From assembly GCA_022826665.1 (NCBI GenBank), contig JAJDUK010000063.1, positions 186,001 through 250,000 of the forward strand: a stretch of DNA of 64,000 nt, written 5' to 3'. The stretch is from Alphaproteobacteria bacterium. GTDB lineage: Bacteria > Pseudomonadota > Alphaproteobacteria > UBA828. Below the pieces are notes generated by a model that was given only the letters and a program-made list of their open reading frames with translations, had not been told where the DNA came from and searched no databases. Below, in pieces: positions 29,953 to 39,794 of this stretch (its first letter is position 1; each line of letters starts with the position of its first letter). The position numbers were made by a program, and so were the translations under genes.

Positions 29953-30892
29953 GTCCGTCGGTTCCGTGATCGTGGTGGTGGCCGTGGTGATGCCCATGCC
30001 CATGGCCGCCGGCGTGGTCCGCATCGGTGCCGATGCCCTCGACATGGTGGTGGTGTCCCACCTGGGGCGCGCCGAGGGCGCCCTCGTGGCCGATGATCTG
30101 CTCGCGGTACTTGCAGAGCTGGCAGTTCATGCGGTTGTCGCCCTCGGGAATCTCGGCGATGCGCGCGAGGAAGGCGTCCACCACCAGCGGGTGGTCGTTG
30201 AGGTAGGCGGCCTTGCGGAAGGCGATGCCGGGATGGGCGCGGGCGGCGGCGTCCGCCGCGTCGTAGATGCGCCGCACCAGCACGCCGGTGAAGAGGAAGT
30301 AGGGGAAGACCACGATGCGGCGGAAGCCGAAGCCCGCAATCCGCTCCAGCGCAGGCCCGACCAGGGGCGTGGTGACGCCGCTATAACAAGTTTCCGCCCA
30401 GCCGAAGCCCAGGCCCTCCCACAGCATGCGAGTGACCTTGGCGATGTTGCTGTTGGCGTCGGGGTCGGAGGTGCCGCGCCCGACCACGACGAGCAGACTG
30501 TCTTCCGGCGGCGCGTCGCCGGGCTGCTGGGCGGCCTCGATGCGCTCGGCCGCGGCCCGCAGCAGCAGCGGGTCGACCGCGAGATCGCGCCCGTAGCGGA
30601 TCGCGAGGCCGGGGTTGGCGGCGGCGAAGTCGTTCAGCACCGAAGGGATGTCGTTCTTGGCGTGGCCGGCGGCGAAAAGCATGCCGGGCACGGCGTCGAT
30701 GGCGCGGGCGCCGGAATCCCGCATCGCCGCCAGCGTGCTGCCGATGGTGGGCCTGGCGAATTCGAGGAAGCCGTGGCTCACCCGGCGATCCGGCAAGCGC
30801 GCGGCAATCACGGCGGCGAGGTGCTCGAACTCGGCGACCGCCGCGTCGTCGCGGCTGCCGTGGCCGCAGAGCAGCACCGCAGGCGCGCTCAT
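29930..30892 (-). CDS. cbiX: Sirohydrochlorin cobaltochelatase CbiX with CxxC and His-rich tail
   Basis: The 320-residue CbiX-type chelatase inserts cobalt into sirohydrochlorin early in cobalamin synthesis. Two chelatase-like halves are seen: VLLCGHGSRDDAAVAEFEHL with VPGMLFAAGHAKNDIPSVL, then VVVGRGTSDPDANSN and IVVFPYFLFTGVLVRRI. Near the C-terminus is MNCQLCKYR (C257, C260), a motif that in long CbiX proteins is linked to an iron-sulfur centre. A tail of about 46 residues follows with roughly 17 histidines, probably a metal store or delivery arm. It is the first gene of a minus-strand run through cobM and is divergent from cobD, with 56 bases between starts. Confidence 0.92.
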   Translation of the reverse strand: MSAPAVLLCGHGSRDDAAVAEFEHLAAVIAARLPDRRVSHGFLEFARPTIGSTLAAMRDSGARAIDAVPGMLFAAGHAKNDIPSVLNDFAAANPGLAIRYGRDLAVDPLLLRAAAERIEAAQQPGDAPPEDSLLVVVGRGTSDPDANSNIAKVTRMLWEGLGFGWAETCYSGVTTPLVGPALERIAGFGFRRIVVFPYFLFTGVLVRRIYDAADAAARAHPGIAFRKAAYLNDHPLVVDAFLARIAEIPEGDNRMNCQLCKYREQIIGHEGALGAPQVGHHHHVEGIGTDADHAGGHGHGHHHGHHHDHGTDGHGGHSHG

Positions 30893-30948
30893 CGCCCCGC
30901 TCCATTCCGTCCATTGACCGGCACGCCAGCCCTTTCCATTGTGGACCG

Positions 30949-31947
30949 ATGCTCCTCTTCGCCGCGCCCGACTGGCCCATCGGCCAGGCGGTGCCGTTCA
31001 TCCTTCTCGCCGCGCTCGCGTTGGATGCGCTGATCGGCGACCCGCGCTGGCTGCCGCACCCGGTGCGCCTGATGGGCTGGCTCACCGGCCTGCTCGACCG
31101 CGCCCTCAACCGGGAGCGCCTGGGCGAAGGCGTCCGCGTGCTCCTGGGCGGGGTCGCGGTGCTGCTGGTGACGGGCGCGAGCGCCGCCGCCGGCTGGGCC
31201 GTCGCCCACAACGCGGCCATGCTCGCCTGGGGCTGGCTCGCCGAGCTTGCCCTGGTCGCGACGCTGCTCGCGCAGCGCACCATGGCCGATCACATGGTGC
31301 GGGTGGCGCGCGCGCTGGATACCGGCGTCGAACCGGCGCGGGTCGAGCTGCGCCACATCGTCGGCCGCGAGGTTCATGCGCTTGATGAGCACGCCATCGC
31401 CCGCGCGGCGATCGAGAGCGGCGCCGAGAACTATTCCGACGGCGTGGTGGCGCCCGCCTTCTGGTACCTGCTGCTCGGCCTGCCGGGGCTGCTCGCCTAC
31501 AAGGCGATCAACACCATGGACAGCATGATCGGCCACCGCTCGCCCCGCCATCACGCCTTCGGCCGCGCGGCGGCGCGTATCGACGATGCGGTGAACTGGC
31601 TGCCGGCGCGGATTGCGGGCGGGCTGGTCGGGTTTGCGGCGCTCGTCGTGCCCGGTGCCGCGCCGGGCAGGGCTATGCGCGCCATGCTGCGCGATGCGCC
31701 CAGGCACAGCTCGCCCAACGCCGGCTGGCCCGAGGCCGCAATGGCGGGTGCGCTCGGCCTCGCCCTGCTGGGGCCGCGTCAGTACGAGGGCGAGGTGGCG
31801 GCGGACGAAGCCTGGCTCGGCGACGGCCGCAAGGAGGCGACGGCGGCCGATCTCAGGCGCACGGTGTGGGTCTTCGCCGTGGCGTGCGCGCTGGTGGCGC
31901 TGCTCACCGCTGCCATCGCCGCCGGCATGGCGCTCGGTGCGGCCTAG
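30949..31947 (+). CDS. cobD: Adenosylcobinamide-phosphate synthase (CobD/CbiB)
   Basis: The 332-residue integral membrane protein attaches the aminopropanol arm to adenosylcobyric acid. CobD/CbiB signatures are ALALDALIGDPRWLPHPVRLMG at the N-terminus, ARAAIESGAENYSDGVVAP, YKAINTMDSMIGH and SPNAGWPEAAMAGALG. Several hydrophobic segments occur (about 15-35, 65-105, 160-175, 205-222, 305-328). It is the only plus-strand gene between cbiX and cobQ and ends 7 bases before the convergent cobQ end. Confidence 0.95.
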   Translation: MLLFAAPDWPIGQAVPFILLAALALDALIGDPRWLPHPVRLMGWLTGLLDRALNRERLGEGVRVLLGGVAVLLVTGASAAAGWAVAHNAAMLAWGWLAELALVATLLAQRTMADHMVRVARALDTGVEPARVELRHIVGREVHALDEHAIARAAIESGAENYSDGVVAPAFWYLLLGLPGLLAYKAINTMDSMIGHRSPRHHAFGRAAARIDDAVNWLPARIAGGLVGFAALVVPGAAPGRAMRAMLRDAPRHSSPNAGWPEAAMAGALGLALLGPRQYEGEVAADEAWLGDGRKEATAADLRRTVWVFAVACALVALLTAAIAAGMALGAA

Positions 31948-31954
31948 CCCAGGG

Positions 31955-33451
31955 TCAGCGGGCACGGGCCACCTCCAGCAGGCGGTCGAGGTCGAGATGG
32001 GCCTCCAGATGGGTGCCGAGGGCGTCCAGGGTCTCCTCCACCAGGGCATCGTAGGCGACGCCGGCGCTCTCCCGCTCCCGCAGCCGGGCGAGGAAAGCAC
32101 GGCGGAATCCGTCGGCGGCAAAGAGGCCGTGCAGATAGCAGCCCATGACCCGGCCGTTCGCCGCCCGCGCGCCGTCGGGGCCGCTTTCGAGGCGGACCAG
32201 CGGGCGCGCGGTGTCGGGCCCCGTGGTCTCCCCCATGTGCATCTCGTAGCCCACGACCGCCTCGCCGCCCTCGCTGGCATGGCCGGAGGCACGGACGAGG
32301 CGCTTGCCCGCACTCATGGTCGTCTCGACATCGAGCAGGCCGAGGCCGGGCGTCTCGCCGGGCGGCCCTTCGATGCCGGCGGGATCGGCAACGCGCTGGC
32401 CCAGCATCTGGTAGCCGCCGCAGAGGCCCACCACCCAGCCTCCGCGCCGCACGTGCGCCTGGATGTCGAGCGCCCAGCCCTCGGCGTGCAGCGCCTCCAG
32501 GTCGCTGCGGGTCGCCTTGCTCCCCGGCAGCAGCACGAGGTCCGCGTCTCCCGGCAGCGCACGGCCCGGCGGCACGATGTCGAGCACGGTATCCGGCTCG
32601 GCGCGAAGGGGGTCGAGGTCGTCGGTGTTCGAGATGCGCGGCAGGCGGGGCACGGCGATCTTGATGGCGCGGTTGGTTGCGCGCGCGGGCAGCGCCGGCG
32701 CGGAATCGAGGCCGACGCTGTCCTCGGCCGGCAGCAGCCGGGCGCCCTCGAACCAGGGCACGAGGCCCAATGCGGCCCAGCCGGTCTCCCGTTCGATGAT
32801 CGCGTTGGCGTCGTCGAAGAGCGTGGCGTCGCCCCGGAACTTGTTGATGACGAAGCCCCTGGTCAGCGCGCGCTCCGCCGCCGGCAGCAACGCCCAGGTG
32901 CCGACCAGACTCGCGATCACGCCGCCGCGGTCCACGTCGCCCACCAGCGCGACCGGCACGCCGGCCGCCAGGGCGAAGCCCATGTTGGCGATGTCGTTCT
33001 CGCGCAGGTTGACCTCGGCCGGGCTGCCCGCGCCTTCCACCAGGATCAGGTCGGTGTCCTGGCCCAAGCGCGCGAAGCTCTCCAGCACGGGCGGCATGAG
33101 CGCGGCCTTGAGCGCGTGATAGCGGCGCGCGTCGGCGGTGCCGATCACGCTGCCCTGCACTACAACCTGAGCGCCGTGCTCGCTCTCGGGCTTGAGCAGC
33201 ACCGGGTTCATGTCGGCGCACGGCGCGATGCCGGCGGCACGCGCCTGCAGCGCCTGGGCGCGGCCGATCTCGCGCCCGTCGCCCGCGACCGCGGCGTTGT
33301 TGGACATGTTCTGCGGCTTGAAGGGGCGCACGCGGAGCCCGCGCGTGGCATAGGCGCGGCAGAGCCCTGCCACCAGCAGGGACTTGCCGACGTTGGAGCC
33401 GGTGCCTTGAAACATCAGGGCCGGCGGCCCTTGTGGAGTGGCGCGTGCCAT
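31955..33451 (-). CDS. cobQ: Cobyric acid synthase
   Basis: The 498-residue glutamine-dependent amidotransferase amidates side chains b, d, e and g of adenosylcobyrinate a,c-diamide. The N-terminal ATPase domain is [20 protein letters not shown] with [14 protein letters not shown] and [17 protein letters not shown]. The C-terminal GATase domain has the nucleophile in [15 protein letters not shown] and a late His in [13 protein letters not shown]. Start ATG 33451 overlaps the cobO stop by one base (TGATG). It is the last gene of the riboswitch-led unit cobU to cobQ. Confidence 0.96.
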   Translation of the reverse strand: MARATPQGPPALMFQGTGSNVGKSLLVAGLCRAYATRGLRVRPFKPQNMSNNAAVAGDGREIGRAQALQARAAGIAPCADMNPVLLKPESEHGAQVVVQGSVIGTADARRYHALKAALMPPVLESFARLGQDTDLILVEGAGSPAEVNLRENDIANMGFALAAGVPVALVGDVDRGGVIASLVGTWALLPAAERALTRGFVINKFRGDATLFDDANAIIERETGWAALGLVPWFEGARLLPAEDSVGLDSAPALPARATNRAIKIAVPRLPRISNTDDLDPLRAEPDTVLDIVPPGRALPGDADLVLLPGSKATRSDLEALHAEGWALDIQAHVRRGGWVVGLCGGYQMLGQRVADPAGIEGPPGETPGLGLLDVETTMSAGKRLVRASGHASEGGEAVVGYEMHMGETTGPDTARPLVRLESGPDGARAANGRVMGCYLHGLFAADGFRRAFLARLRERESAGVAYDALVEETLDALGTHLEAHLDLDRLLEVARAR

Positions 33452-34074
33452 CAGAACTCGATGCCCACCTGCGCTTTCACGCCGGCGCGGAAGGGATGCT
33501 TGATCTCGGTCATCTCGGTCACGAGATCGGCCATCTCGATCAGCGCGGGCTTGGCGTTGCGGCCGGTGACCACCACGTGCTGGTCGGGATTGCGCGCGGC
33601 GAGGCCTGCGAGCACGTCGTCGAGGTCGAGGTAGTCGTAGCGCAGCACGATGTTGAGCTCATCCAGCACCACGAGGCGGTAGGAGGGGTCGGCGAGGAAC
33701 TCCTTGGCCGCCTCCCACGCGTTGCGCGCGGCAGCGAGGTCGCGTTGGCGGTCCTGCGTGTCCCAGGTGAAGCCCTCGCCCATCACGCGGACGGTGACGA
33801 GGTCGGGGAAGCGCTCCAGCACCGCGCGCTCGCCGGTCGCCCACTTGCCCTTCACGAACTGCACGATGCCAACCTTCATGCCGTTGCCGATGGCGCGGGC
33901 GGCGAGGCCGAAGGCGGCGGTCGACTTGCCCTTGCCCTTGCCGGTGTGGACGATCAGCAGGCCCTTCTCGATGGTCTTGGTGGCCAGCATGCGTTCGCGC
34001 GCGGCCTTGCGCTTGCGCATCTTCTCGGCATGGCGCTGGTCGAGTTCGGCCTCGGTCCGGGTCTCGCGTGCCAT
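33451..34074 (-). CDS. cobO: Cob(I)yrinic acid a,c-diamide adenosyltransferase (CobO/BtuR type)
   Basis: The 207-residue ATP:corrinoid adenosyltransferase forms the Co-C bond of adenosylcobalamin precursors. The P-loop is [22 protein letters not shown]; then come [61 protein letters not shown] and the C-terminal [16 protein letters not shown], all typical of CobO/CobA(BtuR). It is linked by one-base TGATG overlaps to cobN upstream and cobQ downstream. Confidence 0.97.
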   Translation of the reverse strand: MARETRTEAELDQRHAEKMRKRKAARERMLATKTIEKGLLIVHTGKGKGKSTAAFGLAARAIGNGMKVGIVQFVKGKWATGERAVLERFPDLVTVRVMGEGFTWDTQDRQRDLAAARNAWEAAKEFLADPSYRLVVLDELNIVLRYDYLDLDDVLAGLAARNPDQHVVVTGRNAKPALIEMADLVTEMTEIKHPFRAGVKAQVGIEF

Positions 34075-37000
34075 CAGAGTGCCTCCTGCCGGCCGTCGCG
34101 GAGCGCCGCGAGCAGCGTGTGCGCGTGGTTCGCGCGGGGCCGCCAGAGGCTCCGCTCCTGCGCCTCCAGCAGCCGCTCGGCAAGCTCGCGCAGCGCCGCC
34201 GGGTTGGCGTCGGCCATGAAGTCCCGCACGGCCTCATCGCCAACGTAGGCGTCGAACACCGCGTCGAAGTGGTGGTCCTTGACCGCGCCGGTGGTGGCGG
34301 CGAAGGCGAAGAGGTAGTCCACCGTCGCCGCGATCTCGAAGGCGCCCTTGTAGCCGTGGCGCATGACGCTCTGGATCCACTTGGGATTGGTGACGCGCGC
34401 GCGGACCACGCGGCCGAGCTCGTCGGCGAGGGTGCGGATGCGCGGGGTGTCGGGCACCGAGTGGTCGTTGTGGTAGAGCGCGGGCGCGCGGCCGGCGTGG
34501 ACCGTCACCGCCGCCGCAAGGCCGCCCTCGAACTGGTAGTAGTCGTCGCTGTCCAAGAGGTCGTGCTCGCGGTTGTCCTGGTTCTGCACCACCGCCTCGA
34601 CCGCGCCGAGCCGGCGCTCGAAGAGCTTGTGCTCGGCCGCACCCCCTTCGCCCGCGCCGTAGGCCCAGCCGCCCCAGGCGACGTAGGCGGCGGCGAAATC
34701 GCTCGCGTCGGCCCAGCCGCGCTCGTCGATCAGTGCCTGCAGGCCCGCGCCGTAGGCGCCGGGCTTTGAGCCGAAGACCCGGTAAGAGGCCAAGCGCCGG
34801 GCGCGCTCCTCGGACGTGCCGTTACCGGCCAGCGTCGCGGCGTCGGCGGCGACCTTGGCGGCGAGCGGGTTGTCGTCCGGGTCTTCGTCTAGGGCTGCGA
34901 CCGCGCGGACGGCGGAATCGAAGAGGTCGATCAGGCCGGGGAAGGCATCGCGGAAGAAGCCCGAGACCCGGAGCGTCACGTCCACCCTGGGCCGGTCGAG
35001 CAGGCCGAGCGGCATGATCTCGAAGCCGGTGACGCGGCCGGACGGACCCTCCCAACGCGGCCGCGCGCCGATGAGCGCCAGGGCCTGGGCGATGTCGTCC
35101 CCGCCCGTCCGCATGTTGGATGTGCCCCAGGCGCTGAGCGCCATCGCCCGCGGCCAGTCGCCGTGGGTCTGGGCGTAGTGCTCCACCAGAAGCTGGGCCG
35201 ATTGCCAGCCGAGCTGCCAGGCGGCGGCGGTGGGCACCTGGCGGGTGTCCACCGAGTAGAAGTTGCGGCCGGTGGGCAGCACGTCCGGCCGGCCGCGCGT
35301 GGGCGCGCCGGCTGCGCCCGGTGGGATGAAGCGGCCATCCAGGGCGGTCAGCAGGCCGGCGGTCTCAGCGCCGGCACTGGCGTCGAGCGCAGGGCCGATG
35401 GTCTCGGCGACCTCCCGCAGCACGGCGGCGCTGGCAGCCCATTCTGCAGGCGGGTGGTACGTGCCGGCGATCAGGCTGGCGGCCAGGGTCTCCAGCCGCT
35501 CCACCGTGTCGCCGGTGCTGCGCCAGGCCGCGCCGTTGGCGAGGGCCTCGGGCCGGGGGCCCTGCCAGGGCGCGCCCAGCGGGGCGGAGAGGGGATCGAT
35601 GCCGAGGGCGAGATCGTCGGCGAGCGCGCGCAGCAGGGAGGCCTCGCCGGCGCCGGGGCCGCGCACGCTGCGCGCGATGGCGCGGAGCAGCTCGATGCGG
35701 CGCTCGGGCGCGGGCGCCTCGCCGAAGATATGGAGGCCGTCGCGGATCTGCATCTCCTTGATTTCGCAGAGATAGCCATCGAGCTTGCGGAGCGCATCGT
35801 CGCTGCCGTCGGTGGCCTGGATGCCGCAATCCTGGTCGAGCCCGGCAGACGCGGCAAGCTCCAGGATGCGCGCGCTGAGCGGCGCACAGCGGCGCGGATC
35901 GACCGAGGCGGCATCGAAGAACTCGTCGACCAGGCGTTCCAGCTCCTCCAGCGCGCCGTGGCTGCCGGCGCGGGTGAGCGGTGGGGTCAGATGGTCGACG
36001 ATCACGGCGGCGGCGCGCCGCTTGGCCTGGCTGCCCTCGCCGGGGTCGTTCACGATGAAGGGATAGACGTGGGGAAGCGGCCCGAGCGCGGCCTCCGGGA
36101 AGCACTCGGCGGAGAGCGCGAGCGCCTTGCCCGGCAGCCATTCCACGTTGCCGTGCTTGCCCGCGTGGACCACCGCATGGGCGTCGAGGCCCAGGCGCAG
36201 CCAGGCGTAGAAGGCGAGGTAGCCGTGCGGCGGCGGCAGGTCGGGGTCGTGGTAGCTTTTCTCGGGGTCGATGTTGTAGCCGCGCGCCGGCTGGACCGCG
36301 ACCACGACGTTGCCGAAGCGCAAGGCAGGGAGCGCGAAGCTCGCCTCGGCCGAACGGAAGAAGGGGTCGGCTTGCGGCTCGCCCCAGCGCTCGGTGACGG
36401 TTGCCTGCACCGGCGCCGGCAGGGCGGCGAAGAAGCGCGCGTAGTCGGCGTGGGGCAGCGTGGCCTCGGCCGGCCGTGATGCTGCGTCGGCGGCGTTGGT
36501 GGGGCCCGCCTGGAGCCTCGCGATCAGCGCGGCGCCGTCCTTGGGCGGGTTCTCCACCCGGTAACCGGTATCGGAGAGGGCGGCCATGATACGCACGGTG
36601 CTTGCAGGCGTGTCGAGGCCGACGCCGTTGCCGATGCGCCCGTCGCGGTTGGGGTAGTTGGCGAGCACCAGGGCGATGCGGCGCTCCGCCGGTGCGGCAC
36701 GCGCGAGGCGCACCCAGGCGGCGGCGAGCTGGGCGACGAAGCGGCAGCGCTCCTCGTTGGCTTCCGACACCACGATGGGCGCCTGCGTGGCCTCGTCGAA
36801 GCGCGCCTCGGTCTTGAACGCGACCGCGCGGGTCAAGATGCGCCCGTCCACCTCGGGCAGCGCCACGTTCATGGCGATGTCGCGGGGCGAGAGGCCGCGG
36901 GTGGCGTCGGCCCACTGCCGCTCGGTGGCGCCCGCAAAAATCGCCTGCAGCACCGGCACGCCGGCTTGGGCGAACGGGGTCTCCTGCGGCGCGCCGGGGC

Positions 37001-37814
37001 GGGAGACCGCGAAGCCCGTGGCGTTGAGGACGATTTCGGGTTCCGTCGTGCGCATGAGCGTGCCGATCAGCTCCGCCGCCGGCGCATCGCGCAGGCTGGT
37101 GACGAAAATGGGCAGCGGGTCGAGCCCTTCCTCCCGCAGCGCCGCCAACAGCGCATCGACGGGCGCGAGCGAGCCGGCCTGGAGCAGCGCCCGGTAGAAG
37201 ACCACCACCGCGCGGGGCCTGCCGGCGCGCCAGCGGGACATCACGTCTTCCAGGGCGAGGACGCCTTCGCCCGGCCAGTAGAGGCCCGCGCGGGGCACCG
37301 GCCGGGGTGGGCGCCAGTCCGCGTCGTGCCCGATCAGGGTGGCGGCGTAGCAGAGCGCGTCCTTTGCATTGTCGATGCCGCCCTGGGTGCAGTAGCGCCA
37401 GAGCGTCTCCGCCGCGTCGGGCGCGAGCGTGCTGCGGGTGGCGAGCCCGGCGTCCGGCTTGTCGTCGCCCGGCAGCCAGGCAGTGGGGATGCCACGCTCG
37501 CTACAGACTTCGGTCAGCCGCTCGACGCCGTAGGGCCAGTAGCTCTCGCCGCCGAGCAGACGCACGATCACGAGGCGCGCGCCGGCGACCACGTGCTCAG
37601 CGTAGCGGTCGACCGAGAGGTTGTGGCCGAGCTGCATCAGGTTCGCGAGGCGGAGCGTCGGCGCGCCCGCGCCCAGCCGGGCCTGCGCCTGGGCGAAGCA
37701 GGCGAGCTCGGTATCGGCGGCAGAGAGCAGCACGATGTCCCCCGGCGACTGGCCGAGGTCCACCGCCTCCCCGCCATCCTCAATGGCCCCGGGCTGCGCC
37801 GCGAGCAGGTGCAA
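34074..37814 (-). CDS. cobN: Cobaltochelatase large subunit CobN
   Basis: The 1246-residue protein is the large, substrate-binding subunit of the ATP-dependent aerobic cobaltochelatase CobNST, which inserts cobalt into hydrogenobyrinate a,c-diamide. Segments such as RLLGGESYWPYGVERL, VLANYPNRDGRIGNGVGLDTPAS, ARGYNIDPEKSYHDPDLPPP, HAGKHGNVEWLPGKALALS, PFIVNDPGEGSQAKRR and AWGTSNMRTGGDDIAQAL match CobN, as does the length. CobS and CobT are not in the window; in alphaproteobacteria they are often elsewhere. CbiX is also encoded in the locus, so two cobalt-insertion systems may coexist. Confidence 0.95.
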   Translation of the reverse strand: MHLLAAQPGAIEDGGEAVDLGQSPGDIVLLSAADTELACFAQAQARLGAGAPTLRLANLMQLGHNLSVDRYAEHVVAGARLVIVRLLGGESYWPYGVERLTEVCSERGIPTAWLPGDDKPDAGLATRSTLAPDAAETLWRYCTQGGIDNAKDALCYAATLIGHDADWRPPRPVPRAGLYWPGEGVLALEDVMSRWRAGRPRAVVVFYRALLQAGSLAPVDALLAALREEGLDPLPIFVTSLRDAPAAELIGTLMRTTEPEIVLNATGFAVSRPGAPQETPFAQAGVPVLQAIFAGATERQWADATRGLSPRDIAMNVALPEVDGRILTRAVAFKTEARFDEATQAPIVVSEANEERCRFVAQLAAAWVRLARAAPAERRIALVLANYPNRDGRIGNGVGLDTPASTVRIMAALSDTGYRVENPPKDGAALIARLQAGPTNAADAASRPAEATLPHADYARFFAALPAPVQATVTERWGEPQADPFFRSAEASFALPALRFGNVVVAVQPARGYNIDPEKSYHDPDLPPPHGYLAFYAWLRLGLDAHAVVHAGKHGNVEWLPGKALALSAECFPEAALGPLPHVYPFIVNDPGEGSQAKRRAAAVIVDHLTPPLTRAGSHGALEELERLVDEFFDAASVDPRRCAPLSARILELAASAGLDQDCGIQATDGSDDALRKLDGYLCEIKEMQIRDGLHIFGEAPAPERRIELLRAIARSVRGPGAGEASLLRALADDLALGIDPLSAPLGAPWQGPRPEALANGAAWRSTGDTVERLETLAASLIAGTYHPPAEWAASAAVLREVAETIGPALDASAGAETAGLLTALDGRFIPPGAAGAPTRGRPDVLPTGRNFYSVDTRQVPTAAAWQLGWQSAQLLVEHYAQTHGDWPRAMALSAWGTSNMRTGGDDIAQALALIGARPRWEGPSGRVTGFEIMPLGLLDRPRVDVTLRVSGFFRDAFPGLIDLFDSAVRAVAALDEDPDDNPLAAKVAADAATLAGNGTSEERARRLASYRVFGSKPGAYGAGLQALIDERGWADASDFAAAYVAWGGWAYGAGEGGAAEHKLFERRLGAVEAVVQNQDNREHDLLDSDDYYQFEGGLAAAVTVHAGRAPALYHNDHSVPDTPRIRTLADELGRVVRARVTNPKWIQSVMRHGYKGAFEIAATVDYLFAFAATTGAVKDHHFDAVFDAYVGDEAVRDFMADANPAALRELAERLLEAQERSLWRPRANHAHTLLAALRDGRQEAL

Positions 37815-37828
37815 GGCCGAAGCTCCCC

Positions 37829-38863
37829 TTAGCCGCGGATCGCGGCTTCGACGGCCGCCCGGTCGAGGGGCGCGAGGCCGATCACCACCAGCCGGCTCTC
37901 GCGAATCTCATCAGGGCGCCAGTCGCGGTCGAAATGGCGGTCCACACGGGTGCCGACCGCCTGCACCACCAGCCGCCGCCGCTTGCCCGCAACATCGAGA
38001 AAGCCCTTGGCGCGGAGCAGGCCGTATGCATCCGCGGCGATGCTGAGCCCGGCCGCGAAGGCGGCGGGGTCGTCGATGGTGCCGAGCGCCATCACGAAGC
38101 TCTCGAACTCGTCGTGGTCGTGGGGCTCGTCGAGGCCGTCGTGGTGCGAGCGGCGGCTGGCGAGATCGTCTTCTGCCGCGGCATCGAGGCCCAGCAGCAG
38201 GTCCGGCGGCACGCGGCTGTGCGCCGCCTCGACCACGCGCGCGCCGGGCCGGAGGTGCGGCGCCATGCGCGCCTTGCCTTGCGCGGCACCGTTCGCAGCC
38301 AGCAGGTCGGCCTTGTTGAGGATCACCATGTCGGCGCAGCCGATCTGGTCCTCGAACACCTCGGCCAGCGGCGATTCATGATCGAGGGCGTCGTCCGCCT
38401 CGCGCTGGGCCTGCAGCGCGTCCTCGTCGTCGGCGAAGCGGCCGTCGGCCAGCGCCGGGCCGTCCACCACCGCAACCACGCCGTCCACGGTGAGCCGGGT
38501 GCGGATCTCGGGCCAGTTGAAGGCGGCGACCAGCGGCTTCGGCAGCGCGAGGCCCGAGGTCTCGATCAGGATGTGCTCGGGCGCGGGCTCGCGGGCGAGC
38601 AGCGCCTCGATCGCCGGCGCGAAGTCGTCGGCCACGGTGCAGCAGATGCAGCCGTTGGCGAGCTCGACGATATCGACTTCGTCGCAGGCCTCGTCGCCGC
38701 AGCCCTGCAGCACCTCCTGGTCGATGCCGAGATCGCCGAACTCGTTGATGATGAGCGCGATGCGCCGCCCGTTCGCTTCGCCCAGCGCGTGGCGGATCAG
38801 GCTGGTCTTGCCGGCGCCGAGGAAGCCGGTGATCACGGTCGCGGGTATCTTCTGGTCTTGCAT
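37829..38863 (-). CDS. cobW: CobW-family GTPase / cobalt metallochaperone
   Basis: The 344-residue G3E GTPase has Walker A TVITGFLGAGKTSLIRHAL, the metal-binding ELANGCICCTV motif, and the NKAD specificity motif in VILNKADLLAANG. An acidic/His segment (RRSHHDGLDEPHDHDEF) precedes the C-terminal CobW domain (FLDVAGKRRRLVVQAVG). CobW is associated with cobalt supply for CobNST. It is 14 bases upstream of cobN on the same strand, matching the usual cobW-cobN pair. Confidence 0.95.
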   Translation of the reverse strand: MQDQKIPATVITGFLGAGKTSLIRHALGEANGRRIALIINEFGDLGIDQEVLQGCGDEACDEVDIVELANGCICCTVADDFAPAIEALLAREPAPEHILIETSGLALPKPLVAAFNWPEIRTRLTVDGVVAVVDGPALADGRFADDEDALQAQREADDALDHESPLAEVFEDQIGCADMVILNKADLLAANGAAQGKARMAPHLRPGARVVEAAHSRVPPDLLLGLDAAAEDDLASRRSHHDGLDEPHDHDEFESFVMALGTIDDPAAFAAGLSIAADAYGLLRAKGFLDVAGKRRRLVVQAVGTRVDRHFDRDWRPDEIRESRLVVIGLAPLDRAAVEAAIRG

Positions 38864-38869
38864 TGCTCC

Positions 38870-39787
38870 TCACGCGTTCAGGCGAACCCACCCGGTGCCT
38901 TCGTGGCCGAAGGCGAAGTGCGCCGGGTGGAGGATTTCGGCCAGGATTTCGAGGGATTCGACTAGCCGAGGCCCCGGCCGGTTGAAGAAGGCATTGCCGT
39001 CGGTGGCATAGACCGCGCCGGCCTGTGCCGCGCGCAAGCCGCCCCAAGCCGGGTCGGCGAGCAGCGCGCGGCCGTCGTCAACCGTGCGCGGCAGGTCGTA
39101 GCCGCAGGGCATGAGCACGACCGCGTCGGGGTCGGCCGCGGCCGCCGCCTCGACGGTGATGCGCGGCGAGTGGCTGCCGTCGGCGCCCAGGGTGTCGATG
39201 CCGCCCGCGAGCGCGACCAGCTCCGGCACCCAGTTGCCGGCGGTCATCGGCGGGTCGCTCCACTCGACCGTGAGGATGCGCTTGGGCGCAAGGGTTTTGG
39301 CGCGCTCGGCGATGGCGGCGACGCGCTCGCGCAGGCCCGCGCGGACCGGCTCGGCATCGACGCCGAGGGCATCGCCCACGCGCACGATGTCGTCCCACAC
39401 GTCGCCGAGGCGCATCGGCGCGAGCGAGACGATCTGCACCGGCGCCTCCAGGAACTCGGCGGCCGCCGCCTCGACCTCGGAGAGCCCGACGGCGCAGACG
39501 TCGCACTGGTCTTGGGTCACGATGTGGCTCGGCCGCGCGGTGCGCAGGATCTCGGTATCGAGGTCGTAGAGGCTGAGCGCCGCGGCGAGCAGCTTTCCCA
39601 CCTCCTCGTGGATCGCCCCGCTCGGCTGGCGCGCGTCGATGCGCGCACGGGTGCAGGCCGGCGCCTGCGCGACCTCGGGCGGCCAGTCGCATTCGTGGCT
39701 GCGGGCGACGATATTCTCGGCACAGCCCAAGGCCGCGACGATCTCGGTCGCGCTCGGCACCAGCGAGGCGATGCGGGGCGCGCTCAC
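38870..39787 (-). CDS. BtuF-like cobalamin-binding protein without signal peptide
   Basis: The 305-residue protein has the class III periplasmic-binding fold of BtuF-type proteins: PRIASLVPSATEIVAALG, HIVTQDQCDVCAV, VWDDIVRVGDALG, VVLMPCGYDLPRT, VYATDGNAFFNRPGPRLVESLEIL. No N-terminal signal sequence is present, so it is probably cytoplasmic, as with other cob-cluster members of this group whose role is unknown. No BtuC or BtuD gene is adjacent. It lies 6-7 bases from both cobU and cobW in the riboswitch-led unit. Confidence 0.85.
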   Translation of the reverse strand: MSAPRIASLVPSATEIVAALGCAENIVARSHECDWPPEVAQAPACTRARIDARQPSGAIHEEVGKLLAAALSLYDLDTEILRTARPSHIVTQDQCDVCAVGLSEVEAAAAEFLEAPVQIVSLAPMRLGDVWDDIVRVGDALGVDAEPVRAGLRERVAAIAERAKTLAPKRILTVEWSDPPMTAGNWVPELVALAGGIDTLGADGSHSPRITVEAAAAADPDAVVLMPCGYDLPRTVDDGRALLADPAWGGLRAAQAGAVYATDGNAFFNRPGPRLVESLEILAEILHPAHFAFGHEGTGWVRLNA

Positions 39788-39794
39788 GGCACGC

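Noticed and set aside
30893-30948. Second cobalamin riboswitch before cbiX/cobD
   Set aside because: Gap is only 56 bases and lacks the conserved boxes.
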